Positions 24,101-27,091 of a stretch of 64,000 nucleotides of DNA are shown in pieces. Made by a program: the position numbers and the translations under genes. A model generated the notes under the pieces. It saw only the letters and a list, made by a program, of their open reading frames with translations. It searched no databases and was not told where the DNA came from. Numbering within the stretch: the first letter of the stretch is position 1; every line of letters starts with the position of its first letter. Origin of the DNA: CAXBNB01 sp040151475 (GTDB lineage Bacteria > Bacteroidota > Bacteroidia > Cytophagales > Cyclobacteriaceae); contig NZ_JBDKWG010000121.1 in NCBI RefSeq assembly GCF_040151475.1, positions 62,001 through 126,000 on the forward strand, written 5' to 3'.

Positions 24101-24650
24101 TAATGTAGATATATTTGAATCAGTGAGTGTAGGTACCCTTATTGGATTCTTTACAGCTACTGACGCTGATGCAGGAGACAGTCATACTTATTCACTTGTA
24201 GGTGGAGTTGGAAGTGATCAAAATGGTTTGTTTGACATTACCAATAACGAATTGTTCACTAAAGAACTTCTTGATTTTGAAGAAACTCCTGTAGCTTCTA
24301 TAAGGGTAAGAACTGATGATGGCAAAGGAGGAACTTTTGAGCAGACATTTATAATTACCTTGATTCAGGATGTAACCTTGGATATTATCTTCGCTAACAC
24401 CATTACTCCTAATGGTGATGGGAAAAATGAGAAGTGGATTATAGAGAATATTTCAGCTCATCCTGAAGCAGAAGTTACTATTACAGATGTTCATAAGAGT
24501 ATTATCTTTAGTAGCGTAGGTTATAGTGTTCCTTTTGATGGGACTTTCGATGGAAGGCCACTGCCAACTGGAGCTTATCCTTTTACTATAAAACTGAGTA
24601 CAGGGGAGACGAAAGGGATTCTACATATATTACGACTTAAAAATAATTAA
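156..24650 (+). CDS. Giant T9SS-secreted Calx-beta repeat adhesin (SprB-like role)
   Basis: Predicted cell-surface protein of about 8,164 residues. The ATG at 156 is chosen because it opens a signal peptide (MKNLIGKST, hydrophobic core, then ATGFSQ) of about 30 residues. An unrecognised N-terminal domain (to about 170) is followed by about five bacterial Ig-like domains (about 172-695, with repeated DxAGN and DNTxP signatures), about 52 Calx-beta repeats (about 697-7750, each ending in variants of INDD and carrying VVExDExF), cadherin-like repeats (about 7755-8070, with DVNDNAP and DTNDAP), and a C-terminal domain starting ITPNGDGKNEKW. That last domain matches the gliding-motility-associated (CHU_C, type B) T9SS sorting domain. 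The protein is very rich in Asp and Thr, I noticed no cysteine, and Calx-beta and cadherin folds bind calcium, so a long calcium-rigidified filament is expected. The PorP/SprF gene 27 bp downstream fits secretion of a type B cargo. A role in gliding or adhesion is inference. Confidence 0.93.
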   Translation: MKNLIGKSTAVKAILFLFLFIGISATGFSQTVTLDFNDAPKDAEGNTELTNTTVHYEDNYKITTLQVFSSATFPFIRLSDAQTATIEEVVGGIPSVTLTSLVVRNTSGVSGTLTIGGGTYTVAGTENTTIDITDFIGSPDWVFESGVFTMEYSGVGSLIEVDDVIVTELTDVIPPTITSISRSIPTQEFTNVDDVTFEVVFSEEVTFSVSSFTSTIGVINSATGTAGMTATVNVNGIASADAVLNLSVVSQNVHDIAHNTMTVADETGEQTYTIDNTAPTNQNDVLTASISVQGGVSVGITAGLAVDVNWLAPSGTTDFVASATVTTASGDATSIITPADEGDYHLFVIDAAGNVSVESTAVLAVDNTPPAVAIDLVAGSDSGSSDIDDYTNDTTPTFNITGENSTSVQIDLVGVPVAATTTVQSGVALDATFDGDADLTTTITLDGDGVYTFSVTSTDAAGNIGVAGMTITLDTAKPTFDSPAVTLNDDNVGGTSPEIITPANETAIDLAINGANNDGGSAYIYSFSIDDDSNGATSPVSMTGTVSATLSNATLGSPGEIINVSGLDDGILTVSVTLTDQAGNISDVATDTETKDTTAPALVGSIPNVSELVNAPDVEIDLYAYFEDNIDADADLSYTLLTGNSYDVFSASITANTLTIDFDETGTTMANTVTVQAEDIAGNTSTQTFHVTVTGAVVEFDITIDSETVAENSGTTRTFTITRTGEVYQVSSLTYTLSGEAANLDDLQNIVNSGGTNGLITGLITFQPEENTHTLKFEAVEDMLVEGDELLTMTISDGVVVDGGTATIGDAANTKTIDDQDATIIDVTDNATGLEDSGEVVFMVTLSTPVDEEVNAFISITDVAGEALGAPGAFSVGDDYRKDNPTITFNAGETSKAFTVTVQIDDLVEDDEDFDIKGTAILDALSAGFGGDMAISFAAGSNLSRASIINDDQATITIDGPFSITESIGGLNVQANSVTFIATLNGNVEESFGVSWTTLDGNQPNDAQTSLVDYVADNGIMTFNGADGDTETVIIQFGNDNTVERDETFKFLLTGLDGTALTLGQNEALAFDSDPTDGMTVTHAAPLISIVTIENDDFAELSISAPSDAAEADGVSNFSVSLSNPIDIPITVSYSFNNELATNGVDYSGSNGTLTWAAGDESDKNISFTVNDDDVVERDEDFTVDLYNLIRDENNGSPEERTGVDIADVNSDTYTINNDDEVFVKIFADSNTFADSRTVNETNTDYVTQIRVQLFDKLGNNVETIDNDLIVSLNSATLNTIQAAGNDFSIPSSVTIVKGNSETVFDITIKGDEIVERDEDFTVTIASVAVVDAGSITIAEYTADDEVVIDATNNEATVTIDNDDVTVLSITTINQISTAEANTLTFQVVSSLEVDADYDIEFTVVIPTRTDGSEIETNDYTVQASQRAGGFATGTTLQFSELAGKNETLQIQILPTDDSLVELDEDFSIALTDPDGGSSAVVEDGRDADLSVSSMTGTGTIFNDDAAEISVDDLVSVDEGDVSGDDTQVTFTITMDNPADVDTYIPVSFTNESGSIVSLNDYTAPGSMTVTFTGTNDNTTVGPLTQTFTVSIDEDIQVEEDEILEITLGTPAGTGVAAREISIGAGDISAASVTIDNDDTAVFSMTTTFASTVGEEGIGKDTDSPSKDASTEITYTIELRDVDSGALTSVDEPVTVDVTFDLSALSTSTDYNASNAFEINGVTVTSGNYTYDAGAGTYTMSVTFSANSQTVDVSFTYLDDELVESNLGEAFSVSLTALYEDINPSQATPALDINTDPIEINIIETDVATISLSQISGSDTDGVYNEGASGSTTVTYRVKTDKDIDTGISVDWTITANTAKESGVFGDTDYSADDNGTLNNIDSKADTYTFDLSILGDDILEADEIIDIALTGISNATNRNIVWTGDVDPATESLTTTTEIHNDDDSELNIILASYNGNENSGPIAMTFTLSHPVDLDVEVSLIDSPGTATFNNDYTYANTITITAGMTTYGVNVVSPMTDTIVERDETLGIIANGLTVMDNSYLNDVDGFTLEIGSADAASITINNDDETIITITQPAPNNMAEGDGTNTMDFVVNSSLEVDASFLVTFSVNGINGDSSTDGGANNYDFDISFDNNETEAGSLTIMTVQFDAFSTASQTVTVTALDDNIVELDEHFKIELTALDVDVFQDGRLSSFGANSATGVIDNDDEAYFVINDDIEAIEGNNLVYKVSIIDEDSNEARIDVTGTSGDLEVVVNFSIGGGSMDPIDAMSDIGAMTGTLSFGVDDDNVTASSETLTIGTLDNLVGGRELVEADESVVITLDSYDMLNISVDGYTDITGTAADAEGDGVIYNDDDLEFSFTSVADVNKLETTLGHDYTIDISNPVSNTVTVSIFFTSEETAPGVNDDVETDGTDYNITGPSNLNFDVAGSAAMTKTITFGAFGALQETYTFGWISDPNTVEPDESFDLTLNSFDADWVGSGSNTNPVTISGSSNTVNTTIIEANTATFSISSDVAANSITEGDTGDNPVVTFTVSIDKNLENPIDIRYSIDDYSMSVKDATAQSNTSAAVGDDDYDPDYNPDGFSVGLLEDLSSMTPTVAHQFTITINGDNVVELDEHFISSISFTELMGSTGYQNVVISEAPGDNDIVTKILNDDNAVVIIEKGAEDVATDGSVSEGNPDLDADFLVKFDPTYDVLVDVPVVLNFKTRDGGISRDFEIEFSQPDNNAKSTNDGVGRNDFVTVDNTLTINSGSSSVSQTVTINDDEVVELQQRYEVVVIPEGVFAMTRTVDINHIGGNTETTAVGTIGDDDNATISITADVASVVEGNTGTSNYGFTIVSDHEVEIAAGYTVDYDLVEGTATDVVTVNSFDDDFDPEGPQVISFTGEFNAISQESQTIDVLINGDLDVELLNEEFGVQLTTIEPNSGLWTGKISLDTDGGDQDSGTIIDNDEAIISVITVENPVVEGTLSVNNAVFNVSMSAKVDQDINIPYVFQSGSAVEVIDWGATNPVSGDLLYSPGEQGVKQVVLDIVNDDLVEDDEVFRFKLRKIEDGGDHLTTRNVSFTGGASELTDDVTIEDDDVAYVLLEADKSFNEGNGSNTITFEVRLEGVVDKAFTVSYFTEDGFDLNGNTASPNAALVAGSNSFGGDDYESTSNKVTFDANSRNQVNTITITINGDQVVEMDEFFEVTLDNNGIGDTSSPFPKTSSDPTSEIFGYNIQYYDGGELGQAGITHTANVLNDDVAEIILTHINGSNDFEINEPDNFNSGTDMNFQVSIVGAGTSTVSGVDVPVSVDFSTILLGGFNAAEAADFTSTPNNVITFPAGPTSGIQRVVSIADDFVVELDEIFDITIDNLSAGNRAITLEDEDLGATPNAITKTSTITNDDKVFVEISIDPISFDEGSGGGANTRTFTITLVDQGNNNSPLHLDDVEQIDRDLLIDIEDITSALSGAKASFSVDYNIDADSNTNPIIISKNTTTTTFELYVVGDDIVERAESLALNIEDLIVGDWNGTDFDNVFLAYNEDVEASTTSGSATFTINNDDITQLSITTASSTGNEGDVSGDNTVLTFYVSSSNAVDTNFDLDFEILTTENVLGVTADDTAEDADFDDLFGTVSFMGNVGEVQVLTVTINEENIVELNEEFGVELSLGDMTFDANTVNPMSTGRMAVFTKKTENGVIVNDDTAIITIDDPVAVTEGTGAGTTNLVYTVSIDNPVDDAFTVPFTIMDDGTLGTVDSDDYGDILSTGGTNSFVVDYPLVGTTTSVASQTITITVERDNIVEPDETVVATLTPVMDADDRSIILTAADAPVAQGTSTILNDDTAEFTIAVDGSDSVNEGTNDDNSGVDVTYTITLSSPANAPISVDIAHQLDTGSGMLANGQMVGGTTYNDFNINTAFDGSNDATTQIDFAAGVTSMSYTFTFLDDALVELDEDFVTGINNLNVSAYAGQTFDNGLSNALTVSTVTNDVVVTIVDPDEAVLSAARVVDGLVNEGDADPFTDDIQFEIVVSKDIDPTLSVTVDYTTFDVGPSTQETAAATAGSDYTAVSGNTGTLVSTTDLTYVVDIDVATDDVVERDEEFGFRIENLVKDGAPGELGVSISSTEYETTGKIENDDAVFATLSSVATVTEDLEGVAAFTITFTDQNGGSVTTVDENVVFGVVADYGTSDMAVEGNTSTFGDFTIDGYAFIEAGQSTGTFYANINSDLVVERDEYFTLTIAKELYGEPAVIATVQSEADFATTYGDGSGFDPSAYVVAFGMPEYTMTESVAVTDDISSSSTTIDNDDNTEFTLTVIGDGAEQEDDGVSTNGSITYELTSSLQVDEAYDVEFSINTVGITEDAAEMNDYETYGAVFSFDAFSGTESAQTATVTIDLIYDNIVELDEEFTVNVADADVDSETFDGVNGRLFTIAGSNITAQGIIENNDEAIITIVPLGNTSESASQNFTINISNPVDASFTVDYALTNDGTLGTVDSDDYSAANTGTLTYNISPTITSIASQTVTVGVIDDSVVEPDEMIEITLATITDAGDRNISFGTAGAGTSTPLTEDYNVENNDEAIFTLNVDAEPAGGSKTIAEGNTNVKFTVTSSKDFNADVKIDLDFDLSDLESSVQNPTYPDYNDGQLDTTPWFTFGNGAAQSQSFTFTVNEDELVELNEWFTVTLSNLDLTAYDGLSFGGAPGVASDDITIPSGTDEVTVTIDDDDQAVISLAKVSGSSISEADAGTTTVDFEIVVSNDIDPDMVVTVDYATSHVSTEGPGSNAGDNDFIEIASTTSVELESKTPSTYIIPVTINEDDVVELDETFNFTISGLSFDSGLDVVLGSTTTLAGEIVNDDQTQVRISSTGTVAETDGNITSTFTLTLDDQGANNARSIDEDLYVFISGSDFDFGTGYLATQDVDYEIGSNSVVILSAGQTTKTFTITIVGDDVVERDEFLELTIDDIEVANPEITSYTGDTDVVINTVDSNDVAGLTITNDDETTFSLTNASGPTTSETYPKRDESGTFTYTVTTSNAIESYNGETFAIGYTILNGGAAQIKYRDTEDVEDFATPMTGTITFDPNPGINEFETQDVTLVNETLVELDEDFRFRIDEIDAQLNENGRMAQFTSGDSFREFIGIIEDTDVAYVSVVVQGDSEKFETDLGEDDELVFDVTLSAPVDDQVSVTFSSLDGFIAEPGEDATTGDGDYISNTGTATFDARTTASQTITIPIIGDYKVEDNEKVGVLIENLKVDDVLVDVTSLWVEEVSIMTATTEGTILNDDAAVVVIRDAGDGGLGSNGFEGDTDTAAGKSVFKVFLYDASDLAETIPIYTPVSVDRALTIQYITVDGTNAVDGNALDLGAGSNIGAKNDFVSTNGTLTFSAEIDAPQTVNVNYVVDDTPENDEVFSAELQTVTLAITGGDTRAVSVGTGTHRIGTGYVLNDDRPKFRVDVPTSAPVGNGLENTRDVTFRVYLDGPIIGANTVTVDYVVSGGTAIESVDYDGSASPLTGTLTFASGNTSQDITINVLNDEIGEGNEDLSIAISNPLASNKAELNDDPTMLEATATIVDDDVINVSVATSAAVIDESAGTLTFTLSIDKDITGGDVSFTYDILGALTTGNTTTVTSDFTVTALTDVITFADGSLAGATQTVVVTIVDDAVVEGDEYISMQLSDLATTISGVSVPTGLTFSVDKVETEIIDNDAAIISIADFLINESTEEANVVVTTSSLIDRDVTVQLTTSEISVTEAEDAGVDFATTNVSVVIPANMSTGSHIIAINNDNIVEGDEDFNIAIGTPGGAGTMDGADVTGGTSTAVVTIDDDDISTISIAATASVSEEVVGGIVNVPVTLSKAVDVDMNITVNTLDVTTDGDDFTAQSNTVYPITAGTTSINIPVVITNTNLVELSETFTVSISNLDVPSGIMDKNVSIAAATSTVTITDTDQAIITIDGISDTEENLGAMSQTVTITMSNPVDADVLFSMSTVEGTAKSTDVGGTEVVEGDFNLISGQAITIDANGGLAPNTTVYVVVIDDNLVETDESFGLRLEGLTASGRNVIFAGAGASIDATVSIDETDKSTISLANVTQSELLGTMNFDIVITNPIDQPVSLTVNTRVVTATPGSDYTAISDATYTIPAGTLSASLADLPVTITTDELVEATESFTLELSGLTVAAGRDVTLTGLGATLNATGTILDNDEAQITFSIAENNPVGTEGIGQTIVFDIAMSKAVDQTVTFDYQTDFNANAMAGFDAENKSSQLTFGAGNNSGKTVTVNLVNNDIVEGDEFFDLLLSNLAIPTGRNVYFYDVDAMTTTTELSSTATIHDDDIATISIADKAVTEDVDANAVLTLTSDKQIDKAIVIDVALSDVTANDGTDYDATGISSANLNALSLTTTLSVPILGGDIVEGTETFDVTISDMANSLTLDGYNILIAGATDNVGVVTISDNDVTTLSIADNSISEDGGSMIITVSTVKAFDSDVAVDIDFADVSTIADDFTHTSGTIQINEGAFSGTITVAINDDSIVDGTEEFTGTISALDVLTPVGTDNYQATIDDALGEFTIYDAGDHADFSVTVDGTGSFVEGSNVTFTVVNDGDQVDENVTVSFTYTDGTAEDGSDYTAVADVVITKLTSSKTLTVPTLETSGQPNGVLVEDTEDFMLAITSLDVANLASHSVSIGTVNAATATITDNDSAELAVSDVTVDEDAGNVTVELTTTNEIDNDVTIEIDYADIGLAVNGVDYSDGPTSVTIIAGDLSADIIIPIIDNDMVVEADETFGVSANTITIASAGDNMVSVGTANAVVTIEDADATTISVLAATVDEADGTISVQVETDNGYTFDKEVTVAVDLTHVSTVAADFTDFVTTETISIAEGASSGSITFTVVDDNIVDATESFTALISDLSVGVGNTSPDDTYNASINVTTNTMTITDNDTAEFTLADGSGTEGGTALMTITSNLMIDEDVELTFTFTDGGTLQGAFEGDDYTVISVPVQLDAMSMTKTFTIDLPDTPGVNGEVVEGTEMFTVDIDAIVSVTMEDHDLIEDDGTAVVTINDNDATTVSLVSSVDNTTEEGDAMTFTIESALEFDKDVTVLINTTDNTALAGSTNDFTALTGTIITIPAGTKEGVKTTSTIENTIVEGTEDFSASISGLSVGSGDGYDAAINVAAATATYTITDDDATTISIVGATLSEDGGSMNIGIKSDSGLKFDKDVTVTVSITAGSATAADYGTLSSTTIVLPMTSTTGTVTLPIVDDLIVDGDETFTAKITNLSVGSGDGYDAAISANNVAEYTITDNDEAIFTVSASKSANEGNVTADNSVIEFTVTLDNMVDEDLTLDYSTIAGTALASSDFVAVTAGSLTFDALMANNSQTVTIQLVEDKTVEANESFSVEIGGLVVPDNTYAVSLQNGGTVVTSVTRVGTITNDDQAVISIADVSVEEATGIVTISITMDNPVDEAVTITGNTRQSTAKNTVDYVQIAGSAYIFDAGDKFTNSTITIEIKDDNLVEATEEFELELSDIVAGGKNVVFSSGGATVSGVVTITDLDAATVSISDETLSEDGGSMIFTVQLSDPVDEPLIVTANTANGTAMVAQDYTGIVNQQIVFGAGSNTDKTVTVPIVNNAIVEATETFELILSNITVAVGRNVTFVSGNSSTTETGVGTITDEDEAFVSITDVEMDEGDTGTKTYTFNVTLNGAVDQNVTLDYATSDGTATVDDNDYVSTSGSLNFSGANGQVLPVMVITNGDLIVEEDEIFNVTLSTLDAGGKNVSFSKGTGIGTLTNTDKRPVVNPDIVISVSEAADITTMLSPAITATDLKGTPVWSIVSITAVNSSGNTVTTGLDGVFTIGSGDGVISVGEALDRETIAQYTVSVQVTDGLNTSAEENVTINVTDVNDNAPVVDALTFTLSDDAAIGHSIGSITATDADLNPGFTSWLITSGNVDDVFTLNSLTGELTVADNSNLDFDTTPSYDLSITVSDGTFVSAAQVIKITIIDTNDAPTAITLTDSDDEDADVSNVDIFESVSVGTLIGFFTATDADAGDSHTYSLVGGVGSDQNGLFDITNNELFTKELLDFEETPVASIRVRTDDGKGGTFEQTFIITLIQDVTLDIIFANTITPNGDGKNEKWIIENISAHPEAEVTITDVHKSIIFSSVGYSVPFDGTFDGRPLPTGAYPFTIKLSTGETKGILHILRLKNN
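2244..23408 (+). repeat. Array of about 52 Calx-beta repeats within the giant gene
   Basis: Repeat borders were counted by eye from the NDD/DND-type end of each unit followed by an alternating-hydrophobic strand and an E-G/E-D turn. Early units are about 120-160 residues. From about 16,790 onward units are mostly about 110-125 residues. The repeats are divergent at the DNA level, so this is a protein-level rather than a nucleotide tandem repeat. Similar units recur every fifth repeat between about 4.2 and 15.1 kb and every third repeat between about 19.4 and 21.6 kb (see findings). Confidence 0.85.
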
Positions 24651-24677
24651 TTTAATAGCGCATAAAACACCAATTCA

Positions 24678-25670
24678 ATGAAAAGATTAGGTATAATAAT
24701 TTTGATTCTGGGCTTACACTTAGACCTGTTTGGTCAGGGAATCCCTACTGTATTGCAGAAGTATAGGCACTTAGCTTTTTTTAGTCCTGCAATGACTGGT
24801 GTAAATAATTATTTGGATATCAATGTTGGACATGGTGTTCAGCCTTTAGCTTCAGGAGCATCACTCAACACTACCCTGTTCAGCGCATATTACTCTACCA
24901 GATCACAAGCGCATGGTAGTAATAATTCCATTAGAGGCACTGGGACAGAAACGATGGAAGATTTTTATGCAAATAGAAATCAGAGGTCAACCTTAAAAAT
25001 GGGGTTTGGTACAGCAATCTATACGGAAAAGTTTGGAGAGTTTACCAAAACTTATAACAGTAATAGTTATGCGGTTCATGTTCCTATTGCCAATCACACT
25101 TATTTAACTATGGGTTTGGCTGCTGGTTTTAATTCTACCAAGGTTGATGTTTTTGATTTGACGTTAAGGGAGTTGGATGATGATGTATATAATCGATTTG
25201 TAGCGTCTGGAGGGAATAATACTAATTTGCACATTGATGCAGGTTTAGGTGTAACTTCTAATGATTATTATTTTGCTATTGGTGTTAATAATATAGCAAA
25301 TGCATTAATTTCAGGGGATTCGGATTTGAATTTCGATAACCCTTTGATTTCAAATGCTGTTGGTGGTTATAGATTTTTTCATAGTCATAGTTTTGAGGCA
25401 ATTGCCGTTACTTCAGTCACTTTACAATCTGATGTGCCTTCTTTATGGAACGTGGGGTTAAGAGGTAGAATTAATGAAGTTGTAATTGTTGGAATGAATT
25501 TTACTTCCAATAAGACAATTTTAGCACAGCTTGGATTTCAGTTAGGTGACTATATTAATTTAGGTTATACATTTAGTAGTACATCAGGTAAATCTGCAGT
25601 TGTTAGTTCTCATGAGTTTGGATTAGGAATTAGATTTTTTAATAACAATAATTACACGCCAATTTGGTAA
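24678..25670 (+). CDS. PorP/SprF family type IX secretion outer-membrane protein
   Basis: 330 residues, the usual length for the family. A signal peptide (MKRLGIIILILGLHLDLFGQ) precedes the family's N-terminal motif, here YRHLAFFSPAMTG, and the rest looks like alternating beta strands of an outer-membrane barrel ending in GLGIRFF. SprF of Flavobacterium johnsoniae is needed to export the giant adhesin SprB, and PorP/SprF proteins are typically encoded next to cargo with type B C-terminal domains. Here it sits 27 bp after the giant gene, so it is very likely the dedicated partner for that protein. The OmpA-family gene follows with 5 bp between stop and ATG, suggesting one operon. Confidence 0.9.
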   Translation: MKRLGIIILILGLHLDLFGQGIPTVLQKYRHLAFFSPAMTGVNNYLDINVGHGVQPLASGASLNTTLFSAYYSTRSQAHGSNNSIRGTGTETMEDFYANRNQRSTLKMGFGTAIYTEKFGEFTKTYNSNSYAVHVPIANHTYLTMGLAAGFNSTKVDVFDLTLRELDDDVYNRFVASGGNNTNLHIDAGLGVTSNDYYFAIGVNNIANALISGDSDLNFDNPLISNAVGGYRFFHSHSFEAIAVTSVTLQSDVPSLWNVGLRGRINEVVIVGMNFTSNKTILAQLGFQLGDYINLGYTFSSTSGKSAVVSSHEFGLGIRFFNNNNYTPIW

Positions 25671-25675
25671 GAAGT

Positions 25676-26992
25676 ATGTTAAAGAGATCGACAAAAATAA
25701 TCCTGGGTTTAGTCATTGTCTTATGCGCAAATGCCTATGCACAGGATAAGGAATATACCTACAAGTTTTCAGCGGTAGATTTTTTAAAAGAACCGGATAT
25801 TAATTCTAAAAGTGAGGAGATTTTTCCTTTATATAATAAGGCTTATGACACTATGTTTTTCGTTAGGTCACATCATTATGATAACATAGGTAAGAATAAG
25901 GATAATTTTGATATCTGGTACACTTATAAAAAGGACGGTAAATGGACTGAAAGTATAAACTTAGAAGCTCTCAATAACTCTAGTAATAATTCAGTTGTTG
26001 GAATTGGAGAAGTAAGTAAATCATTGTATTTAATTAATAGTTATTCCTCAACAGTAATTCGTAATCAAGGCATTTCAAAAACTACTTTTATCAAAGGGAA
26101 ATGGACCAGACCGGAACCGATTGAGTTTTACGTTGATACACAACGCAAAGTATATTCGTTTTTTATGAATCATACTGAGGATGTAATTGTTATTACTATG
26201 TATAACAATTTGTCCGAAGGAGAGGAAGACCTGTTTGTGAGTTTAAAAAGTGAAGACGGAAGATGGAGAGATCCGTTATATTTAGGGCATGATATTAATT
26301 CCAGCGGTTTTGAAACGTCTCCTTTTTTAACTGACGATAAAAAAACTTTGTTTTTTACCAGTAACGGATTTGAAGGTTATGGCAATGGTGATGTTTACAT
26401 GTCAAAAAGATTGGATGATACCTGGTTGCATTGGTCAACCCCTGAGAATTTAGGAAAGAATGTAAATTCAGATAAATTTGATGGATATTTTTCATTGTAT
26501 GAAAATGGTAAATTCATGTTATCCAGTAACAGAGATACTCAGTATGCTGATATATTTGAAGGGACATGGGAACTTGTTGAAGTAGTAAAACCAGCAAAAG
26601 AGGAGAAAATCGTTGTTAAAGAAGTAATTAAAGAAAAGAGCCTGATTGATGGTATGCCTAAGAGTATCAGGGTTCAGTTTAAATCTAATTCTTTTGTATT
26701 TGATGAAAATAAATACAATGCAGATTTTGAGAGTTCAGTTAATTTTTTGAATGCTAATCCTAATGTTGGTTTGGTGGTTGAAGGTAATACCGATAAAGTT
26801 GGAGATGAGATTTATAATTTGGTTTTATCTCACAAAAGAGCTACAGGAGTGGCTAACTATTTAAAGGCCAAACTTGCTGACAGTGACAAAGACCGGGTTA
26901 TGGTTATGCCAAATGGTGAAGTAAATGCCACAAATGATCAGGAAGAAAGTAGAGTTGTTGTTGTTAAATTTGTGGTATTAAATGCAAATTAG
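25676..26992 (+). CDS. OmpA-family protein with PD40-like propeller repeats
   Basis: The ATG at 25676 gives 438 residues and a clear signal peptide (MLKRSTKIILGLVIVLCANA, then YAQ); an upstream in-frame TTG overlapping the previous stop is rejected. The middle (about 60-300) carries WD40/PD40-type segments such as LTDDKKTLFFTSNG and FDGYFSLYENGKFMLSSNRD. The C-terminus (about 325-435) is an OmpA-like peptidoglycan-binding domain with VEGNTDKVGD followed by LSHKRATGVANYL, close to the consensus GHTDxxG...LSxxRAxxVxxYL. Together with the SprF-like gene this matches the common Bacteroidota trio of adhesin, PorP/SprF and OmpA, where the OmpA protein probably anchors the export or motility complex to peptidoglycan. 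A terminator closes the operon directly downstream. Confidence 0.85.
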   Translation: MLKRSTKIILGLVIVLCANAYAQDKEYTYKFSAVDFLKEPDINSKSEEIFPLYNKAYDTMFFVRSHHYDNIGKNKDNFDIWYTYKKDGKWTESINLEALNNSSNNSVVGIGEVSKSLYLINSYSSTVIRNQGISKTTFIKGKWTRPEPIEFYVDTQRKVYSFFMNHTEDVIVITMYNNLSEGEEDLFVSLKSEDGRWRDPLYLGHDINSSGFETSPFLTDDKKTLFFTSNGFEGYGNGDVYMSKRLDDTWLHWSTPENLGKNVNSDKFDGYFSLYENGKFMLSSNRDTQYADIFEGTWELVEVVKPAKEEKIVVKEVIKEKSLIDGMPKSIRVQFKSNSFVFDENKYNADFESSVNFLNANPNVGLVVEGNTDKVGDEIYNLVLSHKRATGVANYLKAKLADSDKDRVMVMPNGEVNATNDQEESRVVVVKFVVLNAN

Positions 26993-27010
26993 GAATAACT
27001 AACCTTAATA

Positions 27011-27047
27011 AAAAAGGGGTTAAGATGGTATCTTAACCCCTTTTTTA
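27011..27047 (+). terminator. Rho-independent terminator of the adhesin operon
   Basis: Perfect 15-bp inverted repeat AAAAAGGGGTTAAGA / TCTTAACCCCTTTTT separated by 5 bases (TGGTA), with the right arm running into TTTTTTATTT. It starts about 18 bp after the OmpA-family stop codon. Confidence 0.9.
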
Positions 27048-27091
27048 TTTTTAAATTTACGAATTGTCAGGGTTTAAATTGAATTTAAGTT

